A model generated the notes under the pieces. The model made no database searches, was not told the origin of the DNA, and saw only the letters and a list, made by a program, of their open reading frames with translations. The position numbers and the translations under genes are program-made. 64,000 bases of DNA from JBBDYD01 sp040901865 (GTDB taxonomy: Bacteria; Bacteroidota; Ignavibacteria; UBA10030): contig JBBDYD010000136.1 of assembly GCA_040901865.1 (NCBI GenBank), positions 33,714-97,713 on the forward strand. Direction: 5' to 3'. Shown one piece after another: positions 8,658 to 17,851 of this stretch (position 1 is its first letter; each line of letters starts with the position of its first letter).

Positions 8658-10891
8658 GATCTTCAACCATCATACATGCATTGGCGCTTCTGACCCTGGC
8701 TGCTTCCGTGCAGGCGCAGGTCCGCGATTGGCGCGTGCACAGCCGCGGCCTGCTTCATCAAAGCGTTTTTAATACAGGAGAATTGGGAAGAGCGTACAAT
8801 GCCGGCGGGACGATCCAGCAGGGAATCCCCTCCATGGAATATCCCCCCCGGTCATCCATGATCCTCGACAGGACAAACTATCCGGGTCAGCACAATTCGT
8901 TCGGTAGCGGCATCTGGCTCGCCGGTACCAGGCCTGTCATCGGCCGGCAATATGCGTTTTGCGGAGCCGTCTCAGACGCGAGCGGCAATCCGGTGACCGT
9001 GGCGGGGGTGTACGCCAATCCCATCAATCTTCAACGGATCGAAAACTTTCCTGTGCTGTCCAACGGGAACCTGAACCCGTCCTTCAATCCGGACGAGGCC
9101 GAGGAGAAGATCATTGCGCAATGGTCAACGCCGGTCGGCATCACCGTCACGCGCACCAGCCGGGCCTGGAGTTATCCCGGTTATGACAGCTTCATCATTT
9201 ATGAATACGAATTTCAGAACACGACGACGGACACGATCTCAGACTTCTTCGTAACGTTTGCCAATACGTTCGGTCCATCAATGTTTGGTTATCAGCGAAA
9301 TCATGGTCAATGGGTGGAAGGTTCGTTCCGCGGACAACCGCCGAGCGGGTTGGGTGATCATTTCTCCCGATTTGATCTTAAGAGATACATGTCCTACAAC
9401 CACGATCGTGAGGGGCTCCCGGATCCGGATTTCTTTGATACCTGGTCAGGTCCCGGCGATCGTGGCGGATTGAACTCACCGCAGGCCGTTGGCCTCGCGG
9501 TGTTACATTACGATTATGCTCATCTGAGCACGAGGAGTCAAACGAGTCAGGTATGGGTCCAGGCGTCTGACAGTGCCGGAATGTGGGATGCCAACGACAA
9601 AGCGAAACAGCCGTTCATGCTTCGGTATGAGAACGGCAATCTTCCCGCCGCGGCAAAAACCGAATCCTGGATGAATCCTGTTGCACAGAGGAGAACCGGG
9701 ATATTTTCGCCCTCGCAAAGTATTACTCCTTCACAGGATTCAACGCGTTTTGTCAATCAATTCGAGCCGGCCTTGTGGGACTATTGGAAGGGTCGTACGA
9801 AAGGATCTACAAATCTCTCGTGGTGGCAACCGGTGACACGCGGCCTCGGCTTCTACCCGTTCCTTGTGCCGCCCGGCGAGACCGTCCGGTTTACCGTGGC
9901 AGAAGTTGCCGGATACGGTCCGGGTGTTGCCGGAGATCGAGTGTATAAAGACCTCGGCGGCAACGTCCGCGCGGGCGTTGATGCAGGCATCTACTTTAAT
10001 CCCGTTCCGAGCTGGTATGACACGCTTCAGTATGATCACCTTGGAAGCAAGCCGTACATCGGAAGCCGATACTTGCAGGATCATCCTTTGCCCTGGTATG
10101 TGACTCCCGGCGTTGTGTCCATCCGGGATGTTGCAGACCGGGCCATTCAGGCGTATACGGGTCAGCCGCTCATTAAGTACGATACGTTGCAGTACGAGCC
10201 GATCAATGCCCCGGCGGCAGGCGTGTATAACACGATCCCGATTCCCGTGCCCGCGCCGACGATCCGCATCGAAAATACGCGGGCTGCTGCAAATCAGATC
10301 GTCTGGGGGCCTCAAGTGGAATCCTTCAGCGCGCCCCGATTAAATGCTCCGTTCAAGCACTATGAAGTGCTGCGAGCACAGCATCCGCTTGGCCCCTGGG
10401 CTGTCATTGACAGTATTCCGCCGCAGGATCCCCGTTACTGGAGGGATTCGGTGTACGTGGTCCTGGATGTGGAAAGCAATCTGGGTGAATTCGTCGCGTA
10501 CTCGGTGGTGTCAGTGGATTCTGCCGGCGGACGAAGCGGCATGAGCAACATGGTGCGGCATGAAACGCAGGCTCCGGCGGTGCAGACGCTCGGGAAGGTG
10601 TACGTCGTCCCCAATCCGCTCATAGTCACGAGCGGACTGAGCGGCTCTGATCCTGCCGGCGAGGTAACGGATCGCATCCAGTTCATGGGGCTCCCCAGCA
10701 GATGCACGATTAGAATATTCTCTTACGCGGGTCAGCTCATCAACACGATCGAACATAACCGCGACACGTTCGGCAAACCGTGGTACCAGATCTCTCGCAA
10801 CACGCAGGTCGTCGCGTCGGGCGTATACTTTTTTGTTGTCGAAGATGATCAGGGACGAAGGTCCAATGGAAAATTTGTCGTGATTCACTAA
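8654..10891 (+). CDS. Secreted protein with C-terminal FN3-like and sorting-like region
   Basis: Function unknown. Seen: start MRSSTIIHALALLTLAASV with signal cleavage after VQAQ, and 745 residues rich in aromatic and Gly/Ser/Asn. A fibronectin-III-like segment lies near residues 535-640 (HYEVLRAQHPLGPW, AYSVVSVDSAGGRS). The C-terminus resembles a T9SS sorting domain variant (VYVVPNPLIV ... IRIFSYAGQLINTIE ... VASGVYFFVVEDDQG). The GTG start overlaps the receptor stop (GTGA), so the two are probably translationally coupled. It occupies the place where SusD would sit in a Bacteroides locus but shows no SusD/RagB features. A surface glycan-binding or receptor-partner role is only inferred from position. 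Confidence 0.75.
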   Translation: MRSSTIIHALALLTLAASVQAQVRDWRVHSRGLLHQSVFNTGELGRAYNAGGTIQQGIPSMEYPPRSSMILDRTNYPGQHNSFGSGIWLAGTRPVIGRQYAFCGAVSDASGNPVTVAGVYANPINLQRIENFPVLSNGNLNPSFNPDEAEEKIIAQWSTPVGITVTRTSRAWSYPGYDSFIIYEYEFQNTTTDTISDFFVTFANTFGPSMFGYQRNHGQWVEGSFRGQPPSGLGDHFSRFDLKRYMSYNHDREGLPDPDFFDTWSGPGDRGGLNSPQAVGLAVLHYDYAHLSTRSQTSQVWVQASDSAGMWDANDKAKQPFMLRYENGNLPAAAKTESWMNPVAQRRTGIFSPSQSITPSQDSTRFVNQFEPALWDYWKGRTKGSTNLSWWQPVTRGLGFYPFLVPPGETVRFTVAEVAGYGPGVAGDRVYKDLGGNVRAGVDAGIYFNPVPSWYDTLQYDHLGSKPYIGSRYLQDHPLPWYVTPGVVSIRDVADRAIQAYTGQPLIKYDTLQYEPINAPAAGVYNTIPIPVPAPTIRIENTRAAANQIVWGPQVESFSAPRLNAPFKHYEVLRAQHPLGPWAVIDSIPPQDPRYWRDSVYVVLDVESNLGEFVAYSVVSVDSAGGRSGMSNMVRHETQAPAVQTLGKVYVVPNPLIVTSGLSGSDPAGEVTDRIQFMGLPSRCTIRIFSYAGQLINTIEHNRDTFGKPWYQISRNTQVVASGVYFFVVEDDQGRRSNGKFVVIH

Positions 10892-10894
10892 ACG

Positions 10895-11962
10895 ATGAGC
10901 CGATCAGCAACATATGCACGGGCAACGAAGGCTGCGAGCATTAGAAGGAAGCTGCTTGCGGTTCTCGTGGGAGTGCTCCTTGCGAGCGCTCCCGCTGTTG
11001 CCCAAAAGGTGGGGAGCACCGCGATGCAGTTCCTTAAGGTGATGCCCAGCGCCCGGGCGACTGCACTTGGCGAAGCGTACAGCGTCTGGGCTTCGGGTGC
11101 GGAGGCGGTTGCCTGGAATCCGGGAGGCGTGGCGCTCGTGCTGAATCACGAAGTCTCGGCGACATACATTGACTGGTTGTTTGATACCCGGCAAGGAGCT
11201 CTTTCGTACGCGCTTTCACTTGGCGACATCGGCGCCCTTGGTCTGCAGGTTCAGTACGTGGACTTCGGCGAGTTCGAGGAAACCACAAATCAGCGTCCGT
11301 TCATCAGCGACCCGGACAACCCGGGGCTCACCGGCAGGACGTTCCGCCCTTTTAGCGCGCTCTTCGGAGTGACCTATGCCCGTTCTCTGACAGACAGGTT
11401 CTCGGTCGGGTTGGGAGTCAAATACGTTCACGAATCTCTCTTTGGCGGTCAAAGCATCAATGCAATGGTTACGCAGGGAGTGTTTGAAAGCGTGAACACC
11501 TGGGGAAACGGCGTTTTATTCGATTTTGGCATGCGGTATAACACCGGTTATCGGACGATCCATGTGGCGGCCTCGGTGCAGAATTTCGGGGCAGACGTGA
11601 CATTTGCCAGGGAATCGAATCCGGTTCCGCTCCTGTTCCGGTTTGGCATCGCGGCCGATCTGATGGGGCCGAATGCGCTTCTTGCAATTGACGAGGGAAA
11701 CCGGCTGAGTGCCGCATTCGATATTTTCCATCCCAACGATTATTCCCAGCAGGGTCATGTCGGCGTCGAGTACGAATTTGCTTCGGTCATTGCCCTGCGG
11801 GCCGGATACAAGCTCAACTATGATTTTGAGGGGCTGACCTTCGGAGGCGGAATCAAGCACCAGCTGGCGGGTGTGGGCCTTTCCCTCGATTACAGCTATG
11901 GTTCCATGGGAACGTATTTGGGCAGCGTTCAGCGCATCAGTATCGGTGCCGTGCTGCCATGA
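10895..11962 (+). CDS. PorV/PorQ-family outer-membrane protein
   Basis: Member of the PorV/PorQ (UPF0164-like) family of beta-barrel proteins associated with type IX secretion. In known systems PorV shuttles T9SS cargo to the attachment machinery. Seen: signal peptide ending SAPAVAQ; the family hallmark MQFLKVMPSARATALGEAYS; EAVAWNPGGVA; then amphipathic strands and repeated Gly-aromatic motifs (GLGVKYVHESLFG, FRFGIAADL, VGVEYEF) to ISIGAVLP. Length 355 aa is usual. It lies 3 bp after the 745-aa secreted protein and overlaps the next gene by ATGA. Its place inside a catabolic block suggests a paralogue dedicated to this locus's T9SS cargo or receptor, which is inference. Confidence 0.85.
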   Translation: MSRSATYARATKAASIRRKLLAVLVGVLLASAPAVAQKVGSTAMQFLKVMPSARATALGEAYSVWASGAEAVAWNPGGVALVLNHEVSATYIDWLFDTRQGALSYALSLGDIGALGLQVQYVDFGEFEETTNQRPFISDPDNPGLTGRTFRPFSALFGVTYARSLTDRFSVGLGVKYVHESLFGGQSINAMVTQGVFESVNTWGNGVLFDFGMRYNTGYRTIHVAASVQNFGADVTFARESNPVPLLFRFGIAADLMGPNALLAIDEGNRLSAAFDIFHPNDYSQQGHVGVEYEFASVIALRAGYKLNYDFEGLTFGGGIKHQLAGVGLSLDYSYGSMGTYLGSVQRISIGAVLP

Positions 11963-13443
11963 GAATGAGACCGCGAATGTCCATAGCGATTCCGGTTTGC
12001 CTGCTCACGCTCAGCATCGCTGCGACAGGTTCTCTCAACGCTCAGGGATACAACGGTCCTCTGACGATCCAGGGACTCGAGCAGACGACGATGCACTCCG
12101 TTTCCGCACGGGCAACGGGAGGGATTTCTCTGGGCATCACGAGCGACGTTGGGGCGATGTTTCAGAATCCGGCTTCATTGTATCAGCTTTCCAATCCGCA
12201 AATTTCCGCCGGCGGTTTTCTGCAGGTCAGAAGCCAGAGGCAAACCCAGCACTTTGCGCCTGTCCGATATTATTCCAACTTCAGTCTCCTGATGGAAGGG
12301 TTGACGCACCTCATTCCGGATCCGTCGTCCGGCGGATTCACAGTGCGGGACACGGTGCAACGGCCCTATGACGCCATTCGTCCGAATTGGGCGCGCTCCG
12401 GAAATCACACTGCTCCGCTGCAGGGCCTGCTTGCCGTTCCGTTCACTATCGGGGAGTTCAAGGTGGTGGCGGGAGCCGGAGTCGTGGAGTATGCGAATGT
12501 GGATCATTTCTATCAGAACAACAATGTTCTCATGCCGGCGCTGTTCCTTCAGCGGCCTCTTCCAACGTTCAGGCCGCCCGACAATGCTCCGATCATCGCT
12601 GATTGGTATCAATACATCCAATCCCGCGAAGGGGCGATCCGCGGGTACGGCGGAGCGGTATCGGCGGGGTGGGATGAGATCGGATTCTCGTTCGGGATCA
12701 GCGGAATGATCCTCAACGGAAGTTCGGACGACTTCGAGAGTTTGGTGAGCAGAGGCAGGCTGACGTTCTATTCGAATGCCTTTCGCCTGGATTCCGTTTA
12801 CAGCCGCACGACGAGCACGGGAACGTCCGACTATGAGGGAGAAGAATTCACGCTCAACGCGGTGTATCTCGGCCGGTTTGTCAGGATTGCAGCAACTGCC
12901 ACCCTGCCGATGGAGATCCGGAGAATCTACTCGATGGAAACAAGTACCGATTCGACCGGAATACCGATTGTGACATCGTCGACCGGCAGGGACCGTATTC
13001 AGATCCCACTCCGGGCAACAGTTTCCCTTGTGCTGATGCCGCGGGAGAATCTCACGCTCGGGCTGGAGTATAAGACCCGGCCGTATGCGTCAGCCGTGTA
13101 CCGATCAGCTGCCGGAGTCGAATCGTCCCCGTGGCTTTCGTCGTCGATCGTCCGGATCGGCGCAGAGTATCGTCCGTTGGACTGGCTTTCACTGCGAGGC
13201 GGTCTTCGGGGGCAGTCGGAGGTCTTTCAGCCGGACGGAAATCCGATCGAAGGCGAACCCGTGACGTTCTCGGTTTATACTGCCGGGTTTGGCGTCAACT
13301 ACGCGGGTGTCAGGTTCAATCTTGCGTACGAATATGGAAGAATGAAGTATCAGGACGTCTGGGGAAGTGCCGTGAGCTTCAACAGTTACAGGCGAAATAC
13401 GGTTGCGGCGAACATTGAGTACGATCTTCCGGTGCTCTGGTGA
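11959..13443 (+). CDS. Predicted outer-membrane beta-barrel protein
   Basis: No precise family recognised; the layout resembles FadL/OmpP1- or PorV-like barrels. Seen: signal sequence (IAIPVCLLTLSIAATGSLNA), an N-terminal segment GLEQTTMHSVSARATGGIS, and GAMFQNPASLYQLSN, which echoes the NPA motif of FadL-like and PorV-like proteins. Many alternating strands follow, ending IEYDLPVLW with a terminal aromatic typical of outer-membrane barrels. Length 494 aa. It overlaps the PorV-like gene by ATGA, and two start choices exist (11959 or 11965); the overlapping one is taken. It probably acts with the PorV-like protein or receptor at the outer membrane. The substrate is unknown. Confidence 0.7.
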   Translation: MRMRPRMSIAIPVCLLTLSIAATGSLNAQGYNGPLTIQGLEQTTMHSVSARATGGISLGITSDVGAMFQNPASLYQLSNPQISAGGFLQVRSQRQTQHFAPVRYYSNFSLLMEGLTHLIPDPSSGGFTVRDTVQRPYDAIRPNWARSGNHTAPLQGLLAVPFTIGEFKVVAGAGVVEYANVDHFYQNNNVLMPALFLQRPLPTFRPPDNAPIIADWYQYIQSREGAIRGYGGAVSAGWDEIGFSFGISGMILNGSSDDFESLVSRGRLTFYSNAFRLDSVYSRTTSTGTSDYEGEEFTLNAVYLGRFVRIAATATLPMEIRRIYSMETSTDSTGIPIVTSSTGRDRIQIPLRATVSLVLMPRENLTLGLEYKTRPYASAVYRSAAGVESSPWLSSSIVRIGAEYRPLDWLSLRGGLRGQSEVFQPDGNPIEGEPVTFSVYTAGFGVNYAGVRFNLAYEYGRMKYQDVWGSAVSFNSYRRNTVAANIEYDLPVLW

Positions 13444-13507
13444 TCCGCCGCATCACAACAAGGATGTCATAATTCAAGATCCATTCACCAACCTCAGGAG
13501 GTGCATC

Positions 13508-15328
13508 ATGAGGACTTTCTACGTTGTTATTCTTCTCACGTGTTCTGTCGCGATGGTCTTCGCCCAGAGTGCGGGAGATTATCGTTCGGTTGCGAGCGGC
13601 AACTGGAGCGTCTCAGGAACCTGGCAGACGTTTAACGGCTCGATCTGGGGCGCGGCAGCATCGCCTCCCACCGGATCCGAAGTGATCACCGTACTAGCTG
13701 CGGACTCGGTGTACGTCGATGTTGCAGTGACGATCACCGACACGCTGAAGCACCAGGGAATCGTTGCCGGAGGAGTGAATCTGACGGTCGGCAACGGCGG
13801 CGTGTACCAGTACGATCGGGATGCCGGGTCACTTCCGGCGGGTACAACCTGGGCAACAGGGTCGACGTACTATGTTACCGGAATTACCGCGACGGCCCCT
13901 GCGAACAGAAATCAGAATTTCTACAACATCGTTCTCAACACCCCAAACATGGCTTCGAATCGGGATCTGGGTTTCGACAGTACCACCGTTTCCGGAAATA
14001 TCACCGTCCTGGCATCGGGAACCGGTTCGATCCGATGGCAAATGGGTGCTCCGCTGGCTGGTGATACAATCATCGCATGGCTTTTCGGTGACATCATCCA
14101 GCAAGGGGGACAATTCTCTTCGAACGGAACAAGCAACGCAAACAGCCATGTTGTGATCCATCACTATGGCAACACGACCGTTACGGGTGGCAATTTCTCC
14201 GTCAGCCGCGGCTCGCAGGGAGGTACCGGCAGCGTGCGATGGTATCTGTACGGCGACTTCTCCATGTCGAATGCAACAACGCAGAATTCGAATGTCTCCG
14301 GGGCGAGGTTCATTTTTGCAGCGCAAGGCACGCAGACACTCGAGCTGGGCAGCGGAAATACGCTCACCGCCTTCCCGATGGAGATCGACAGCGGAACAAC
14401 GGTTGACATGGGGTTGAGCAAGTTACGAGGGAGCGGAAGGTTTGTCGTTCATGACGGGGCATACCTGGCAACAGCGGAACCGGGCGGAATCGACAGTGCA
14501 GTAAGCGTCAGCGGGACTCCGTTCACCTTGAGCAAGAAGGCTGGATACTTTTTCAATGGAGTGGTGAACCAGGTAACGGGGACAAGAATGCCGGATACGG
14601 TCTCTGTTCTTGTCACTGACAACCCGGACACGCTTACCCTTAGTGACACCGTTGCGGTTACCAACGCACTCATACTGAGGAGCGGTGTGCTGAACAATAC
14701 TCATCCGTTTACGCTCGGACCCGATGCATCTCTTGGTACCGGTCATGCTAACGGGATTGCCGGCATTGCGGATCAGCTTGTTGTACCGTTTGATCCCTCC
14801 AATGTGACGAGATTCGATTTTGTCGGATTGGCCAACCAGGTGACGAGTGCGGCAATGCCGGATACCATTGTCAACCTGACGATCGATAATCCGGATACCG
14901 TCTTTCTTTCGCTGGCCACGCATATCACGGGGATTCTCAGACTGAAGGCCGGCATTTTTGATAATACGATCCCATTCACCCTCGGGCCGAGTGCCACCAT
15001 TTCGTATGAAGGCGGTATGCTGAGAATCGCAACCTCGGCAGGAAACGCGGAGAATGTGATTCCGGAATCGTTCTTTGTCGAACAAAACTATCCGAATCCG
15101 TTCAACCCCGCGACGACCATTCGCTACGGAATATCCGAAGCATCCAACGTTTCGGCTGTTGTGTACAACATGCTTGGTCAGAAGGTCACCACCGTGTTCG
15201 AAGGCAGAAAAGAGCCGGGAACGCATCAACTGCGGTTCAACGCTTCCAATCTGCCCTCCGGCGTGTACCTGCTCCGCATCCAGGCCGGAAGCAACTCGAT
15301 GGTCAGGCGGATGGTGTTGATGAAATAG
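13508..15328 (+). CDS. T9SS-sorted surface protein
   Basis: Secreted protein of unknown function. Seen: strong ribosome-binding site AGGAGG (13496-13501) six bases before the ATG, which decides the start over a longer in-frame reading; signal peptide ending MVFAQ. The N-terminal module GDYRSVASGNWSVSGTWQTF is followed by beta-rich repeats with duplicated segments: GVVNQVTGTRMPDTVSVLVT and GLANQVTSAAMPDTIVNLTI, each followed by NPDT and then LKAGIFDNT- or LRSGVLNNT-like stretches. The C-terminus is a T9SS type-A domain (EQNYPNPFNPATTIRY ... NMLGQKVTTV ... SGVYLLRIQAG). Length 606 aa. Possibly an adhesin or carbohydrate-binding surface protein for pectin; no catalytic motif was recognised. Confidence 0.82.
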   Translation: MRTFYVVILLTCSVAMVFAQSAGDYRSVASGNWSVSGTWQTFNGSIWGAAASPPTGSEVITVLAADSVYVDVAVTITDTLKHQGIVAGGVNLTVGNGGVYQYDRDAGSLPAGTTWATGSTYYVTGITATAPANRNQNFYNIVLNTPNMASNRDLGFDSTTVSGNITVLASGTGSIRWQMGAPLAGDTIIAWLFGDIIQQGGQFSSNGTSNANSHVVIHHYGNTTVTGGNFSVSRGSQGGTGSVRWYLYGDFSMSNATTQNSNVSGARFIFAAQGTQTLELGSGNTLTAFPMEIDSGTTVDMGLSKLRGSGRFVVHDGAYLATAEPGGIDSAVSVSGTPFTLSKKAGYFFNGVVNQVTGTRMPDTVSVLVTDNPDTLTLSDTVAVTNALILRSGVLNNTHPFTLGPDASLGTGHANGIAGIADQLVVPFDPSNVTRFDFVGLANQVTSAAMPDTIVNLTIDNPDTVFLSLATHITGILRLKAGIFDNTIPFTLGPSATISYEGGMLRIATSAGNAENVIPESFFVEQNYPNPFNPATTIRYGISEASNVSAVVYNMLGQKVTTVFEGRKEPGTHQLRFNASNLPSGVYLLRIQAGSNSMVRRMVLMK

Positions 15329-15369
15329 TGAAGAGTGAAGAGTGAAGAGTGAAGAGTAAAGAGTAAAAA
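15328..15369. repeat. Tandem heptad repeat (GTGAAGA)
   Basis: Four perfect consecutive GTGAAGA units (15328-15355) are followed by decayed copies (GTAAAGA, GTAAAAA). They begin on the last base of the T9SS protein's stop and fill the gap to the GH105 gene. One of several 7-base-period tracts in the window; the same words recur at 50149-50223. Confidence 0.9.
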
Positions 15370-15376
15370 GAAAAGC

Positions 15377-16591
15377 ATGAAGTGGATTGCCTACATTTCC
15401 CTCGTTGCGTGTGTTGGTTGCGCGCAACAAGGTGTGAAAGATGCTCCCAGCGGGAAGCCGTGGTCCGAACGGATCGCGGCTTCTTTCCTGGCGCGGTATC
15501 CTGATGCCGTTCCGTATAACGCCGGCAATCCGGAGTTGCGATGGAACTATGAACAGGGATTGATGTTTGTCGGATTCCTCCGTCTCACCGACGCAACTGG
15601 GAACCGGATGTATGCCGATGTTGTCCGCAAGAATCTCGACCTCTATGTGGGAGATGACGGGTCGATCAGAACGTATAAGAAGAGTGACTATAATCTGGAC
15701 ATGATCGCATCCGGCAGGGCGTTGTTGAGCACCTACCGAACCACCGGCAATCCAAAGTACCGTGCGGCGGCTGACACGCTGAGAAGCCAGCTGCGGGAGC
15801 AGCCGCGGACAGCGTCCGGCGGATTCTGGCACAAAAAGGTTTATCCGGATCAGATGTGGCTTGACGGGATCTTCATGGCCGAGCCGTTCTACACAGAGTA
15901 CTCCGTACTGACGGGCGATACAGCGGCGTTTGCGGACATTGCGCATCAGATCCTGCTCCTTGAGCAGAAAGCGCGGGATTCGAAGACCGGACTGATCTAC
16001 CATGGCTGGGATGAAAGCAAGAATCAGCAATGGGCGAATCCGGAAACCGGCGTCTCTCCGAATATTTGGGGAAGAGCGCTGGGATGGTACGCAATGGGGA
16101 TTCTCGATGTGCTTGATTCGTTTCCGGAGAATCACCGGAGCCGCAAGGATCTGATCGCCGTGTTTCAACGGCTTTCAGCCGCATTGATCAATTTTCAGGA
16201 TCCCAAAACAGGTTTGTGGCACCAGGTTGTTGATCAACCCGGAAGAGAAGGCAATTATCTCGAGGCCTCAGCATCAGCGATGTTCACGTATGCTCTGGCA
16301 AAGGGGGTGCGGAAAGGATATCTGGACGCAAAATACGAGGCCCATGCACGAAGGGCGTTCAACGGGATTCTTACAGAGTTTGTCACTGAAAACGAACAGG
16401 GGTTGGTCGATCTCCATCATGTGTGTGCTGTTGCGGGATTGGGCGGGAATCCCTATCGAGACGGGAGTTACCAGTACTACGTCGGCGAGCCGAGGCGAAC
16501 GAATGATTTCAAGGGAGTCGGACCGTTCCTCCTGGCAGCAATGGAAATCGAGAAGCTGGATAATAGGAAGGAGAAGTCACCACCTCCATGA
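15377..16591 (+). CDS. GH105 unsaturated glycuronyl hydrolase (YteR/YesR-like)
   Basis: Hydrolyses the 4,5-unsaturated uronic acid from the non-reducing end of pectate-lyase products, releasing the sugar that becomes 5-keto-4-deoxyuronate for KduI. Seen: lipoprotein signal (SLVACVGC, Cys near residue 15), then the alpha/alpha-barrel of GH105. Landmarks are YKKSDYNLDMIASGRALLS, HKKVYPDQMWLDGIFMAEPF (holds the catalytic Asp region of YteR), SPNIWGRALGWYAMGILDVL and YLEASASAMFTYALAKGV. Length 404 aa is slightly above the usual 370-390 because of the signal. It overlaps the LacI regulator gene by ATGA. Rhamnogalacturonyl versus galacturonyl preference cannot be read; the neighbours favour homogalacturonan. 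Confidence 0.92.
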   Translation: MKWIAYISLVACVGCAQQGVKDAPSGKPWSERIAASFLARYPDAVPYNAGNPELRWNYEQGLMFVGFLRLTDATGNRMYADVVRKNLDLYVGDDGSIRTYKKSDYNLDMIASGRALLSTYRTTGNPKYRAAADTLRSQLREQPRTASGGFWHKKVYPDQMWLDGIFMAEPFYTEYSVLTGDTAAFADIAHQILLLEQKARDSKTGLIYHGWDESKNQQWANPETGVSPNIWGRALGWYAMGILDVLDSFPENHRSRKDLIAVFQRLSAALINFQDPKTGLWHQVVDQPGREGNYLEASASAMFTYALAKGVRKGYLDAKYEAHARRAFNGILTEFVTENEQGLVDLHHVCAVAGLGGNPYRDGSYQYYVGEPRRTNDFKGVGPFLLAAMEIEKLDNRKEKSPPP

Positions 16592-17673
16592 AGAAACAAC
16601 GGCAGCGCGGGTTTCAGATAACGCTGGATGATATAGCAGAAAAACTCGGTGTTTCAAAAGTCTCAGTCTCAAAGGCACTGCGCGGCCACCCCGACATTTC
16701 CGCCGAAACAGCCTCAAAGATAAAAGAAACCGCACGCAAGCTCGGGTATTCACCAAACTTCATGGCGCGCAATCTTTCCTCCCGGCAGACCAACACCATC
16801 GGCGTGGTTGTTCCCAAGATCGCACACCACTTTTTTGCCTCCGTCATCGAGGGGATCTACGACGCTGCCCTGCAGAACGGCTACGAGGTCATGCTCACCG
16901 TGTCGCAGGAGAGTTCAGAGCGGGAGTTGCGGCATGTGAATTCTCTTCTCTCGATGCGGGTGGACGGATTGATCGTCTCCGTTTCCCAGCAGACGCGCGA
17001 TTACACCGTGTTTGAGCATATCCGGGATATGGGGATGCCGTTGACCTTCATGGACCGCGTTCCGCCCATCAACGGATTTAACACGGTCGTAGCGGATGAC
17101 CGAGGGGGTGCGTTTGCCGCGACAGAACACATTTTAAATCTGGGATATCGGAAGATTGCGCACCTCGGAGGTTACCAGTATACGAGCATCGGGAAGGAGC
17201 GGGGCAGGGGATTTCTCGATGCAATGAAGAAGCGTGGGGTGAAGGTCCGCAAAGACTGGGTGGTGTACGGCGGATTTGACGAGAGCGAGGGGTACAAGGG
17301 ATTCAAGGCGCTGTATGCGACCGGCGAACTGCCCGAAGTGATTTTCGCTGTGACGTTTCCGGTGGCGATTGGAGTTTACCGCGCCGTACAGGAAATGGGC
17401 ATGAAGATTCCCGACGACGTCGACATTATTTGCTTCGGCAACAGCGGATTGAATCATCTGTTGTCTCCTTCCATGAGTTACGTGGAACAGCCGACGGCGG
17501 ACCTGGGTCGAAGGGCTTTTGAAGTTACGTTGGAGAGCATCAGGAACAAGGGAACCCTTCCGCCGCAACATATCAAACTTCCAACGTCGCTCGTGCTTAA
17601 TGAAACATGTACGAAGAAGAGCCAAGGCTCCTCGCGAGCCTGGCTGGGATCGCTGGGAAGGAAAGGGGCGTGA
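16588..17673 (+). CDS. LacI/GalR-family transcriptional regulator
   Basis: Sugar-responsive DNA-binding regulator, probably of this pectin block. Seen: N-terminal LacI helix-turn-helix at residues 10-60 (ITLDDIAEKLGVSKVSVSKA, LRGHPDISAETASKI, LGYSPNFMARNLSS) and a periplasmic-binding-like effector domain (TIGVVVPKIAHHFFASVIEG, PLTFMDRVPP, DDRGGAFAATEHIL, YRKIAHLGG, VDIICFGNSGL). Length 361 aa is normal once the Ser/Arg-rich tail is counted. Its ATGA start overlaps the GH105 stop, so it is transcribed within the block. The palindrome at 1380-1393 is the best operator candidate. The inducer is probably a pathway intermediate, which is not readable here. Confidence 0.92.
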   Translation: MKKQRQRGFQITLDDIAEKLGVSKVSVSKALRGHPDISAETASKIKETARKLGYSPNFMARNLSSRQTNTIGVVVPKIAHHFFASVIEGIYDAALQNGYEVMLTVSQESSERELRHVNSLLSMRVDGLIVSVSQQTRDYTVFEHIRDMGMPLTFMDRVPPINGFNTVVADDRGGAFAATEHILNLGYRKIAHLGGYQYTSIGKERGRGFLDAMKKRGVKVRKDWVVYGGFDESEGYKGFKALYATGELPEVIFAVTFPVAIGVYRAVQEMGMKIPDDVDIICFGNSGLNHLLSPSMSYVEQPTADLGRRAFEVTLESIRNKGTLPPQHIKLPTSLVLNETCTKKSQGSSRAWLGSLGRKGA

Positions 17674-17698
17674 CAGTAGGAGGAGATTGGAAGCCGGA

Positions 17699-17768
17699 GG
17701 TCAGAGGTCAGAAGTCAGAAGTCAGAGGTCAGAAGTCAGAGGTCAGAAGTCAGAGGTCAGAAGTCGGA
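17699..17768. repeat. Ten-unit heptad tandem repeat (RGTCAGA)
   Basis: Ten consecutive 7-base units follow the pattern [G/A]GTCAGA, with the last copy AGTCGGA, and no period slip. They lie between the regulator gene and the second TonB receptor. The reverse-complement word (TCTGACT, TCTGATT, TCTGACC) recurs at 56097-56117. An open frame passes through the tract but has no relation to the receptor's signal peptide. Confidence 0.95.
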
Positions 17769-17851
17769 AACAAGAGGGTCGATACTGTTACGGACAGCAG
17801 CATGATCCCCGGAGAAGTTTGGAAGTTCTCAACATCGGAATAAAGGACACC

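Noticed and set aside
8654..10891. SusD-type binding protein for the first receptor
   Set aside because: Position fits but length, signal type and FN3/sorting-like C-terminus do not resemble SusD/RagB.
14423..16168. 581-codon open frame on the minus strand
   Set aside because: It lies antisense to a T9SS protein and GH105, both well supported; no family features, and composition is that of a reverse-strand shadow.
17519..17851. Longer N-terminus for the second TonB receptor
   Set aside because: It overlaps the LacI gene out of frame, then translates the heptad tract; the signal peptide and ribosome-binding site sit at 17852.
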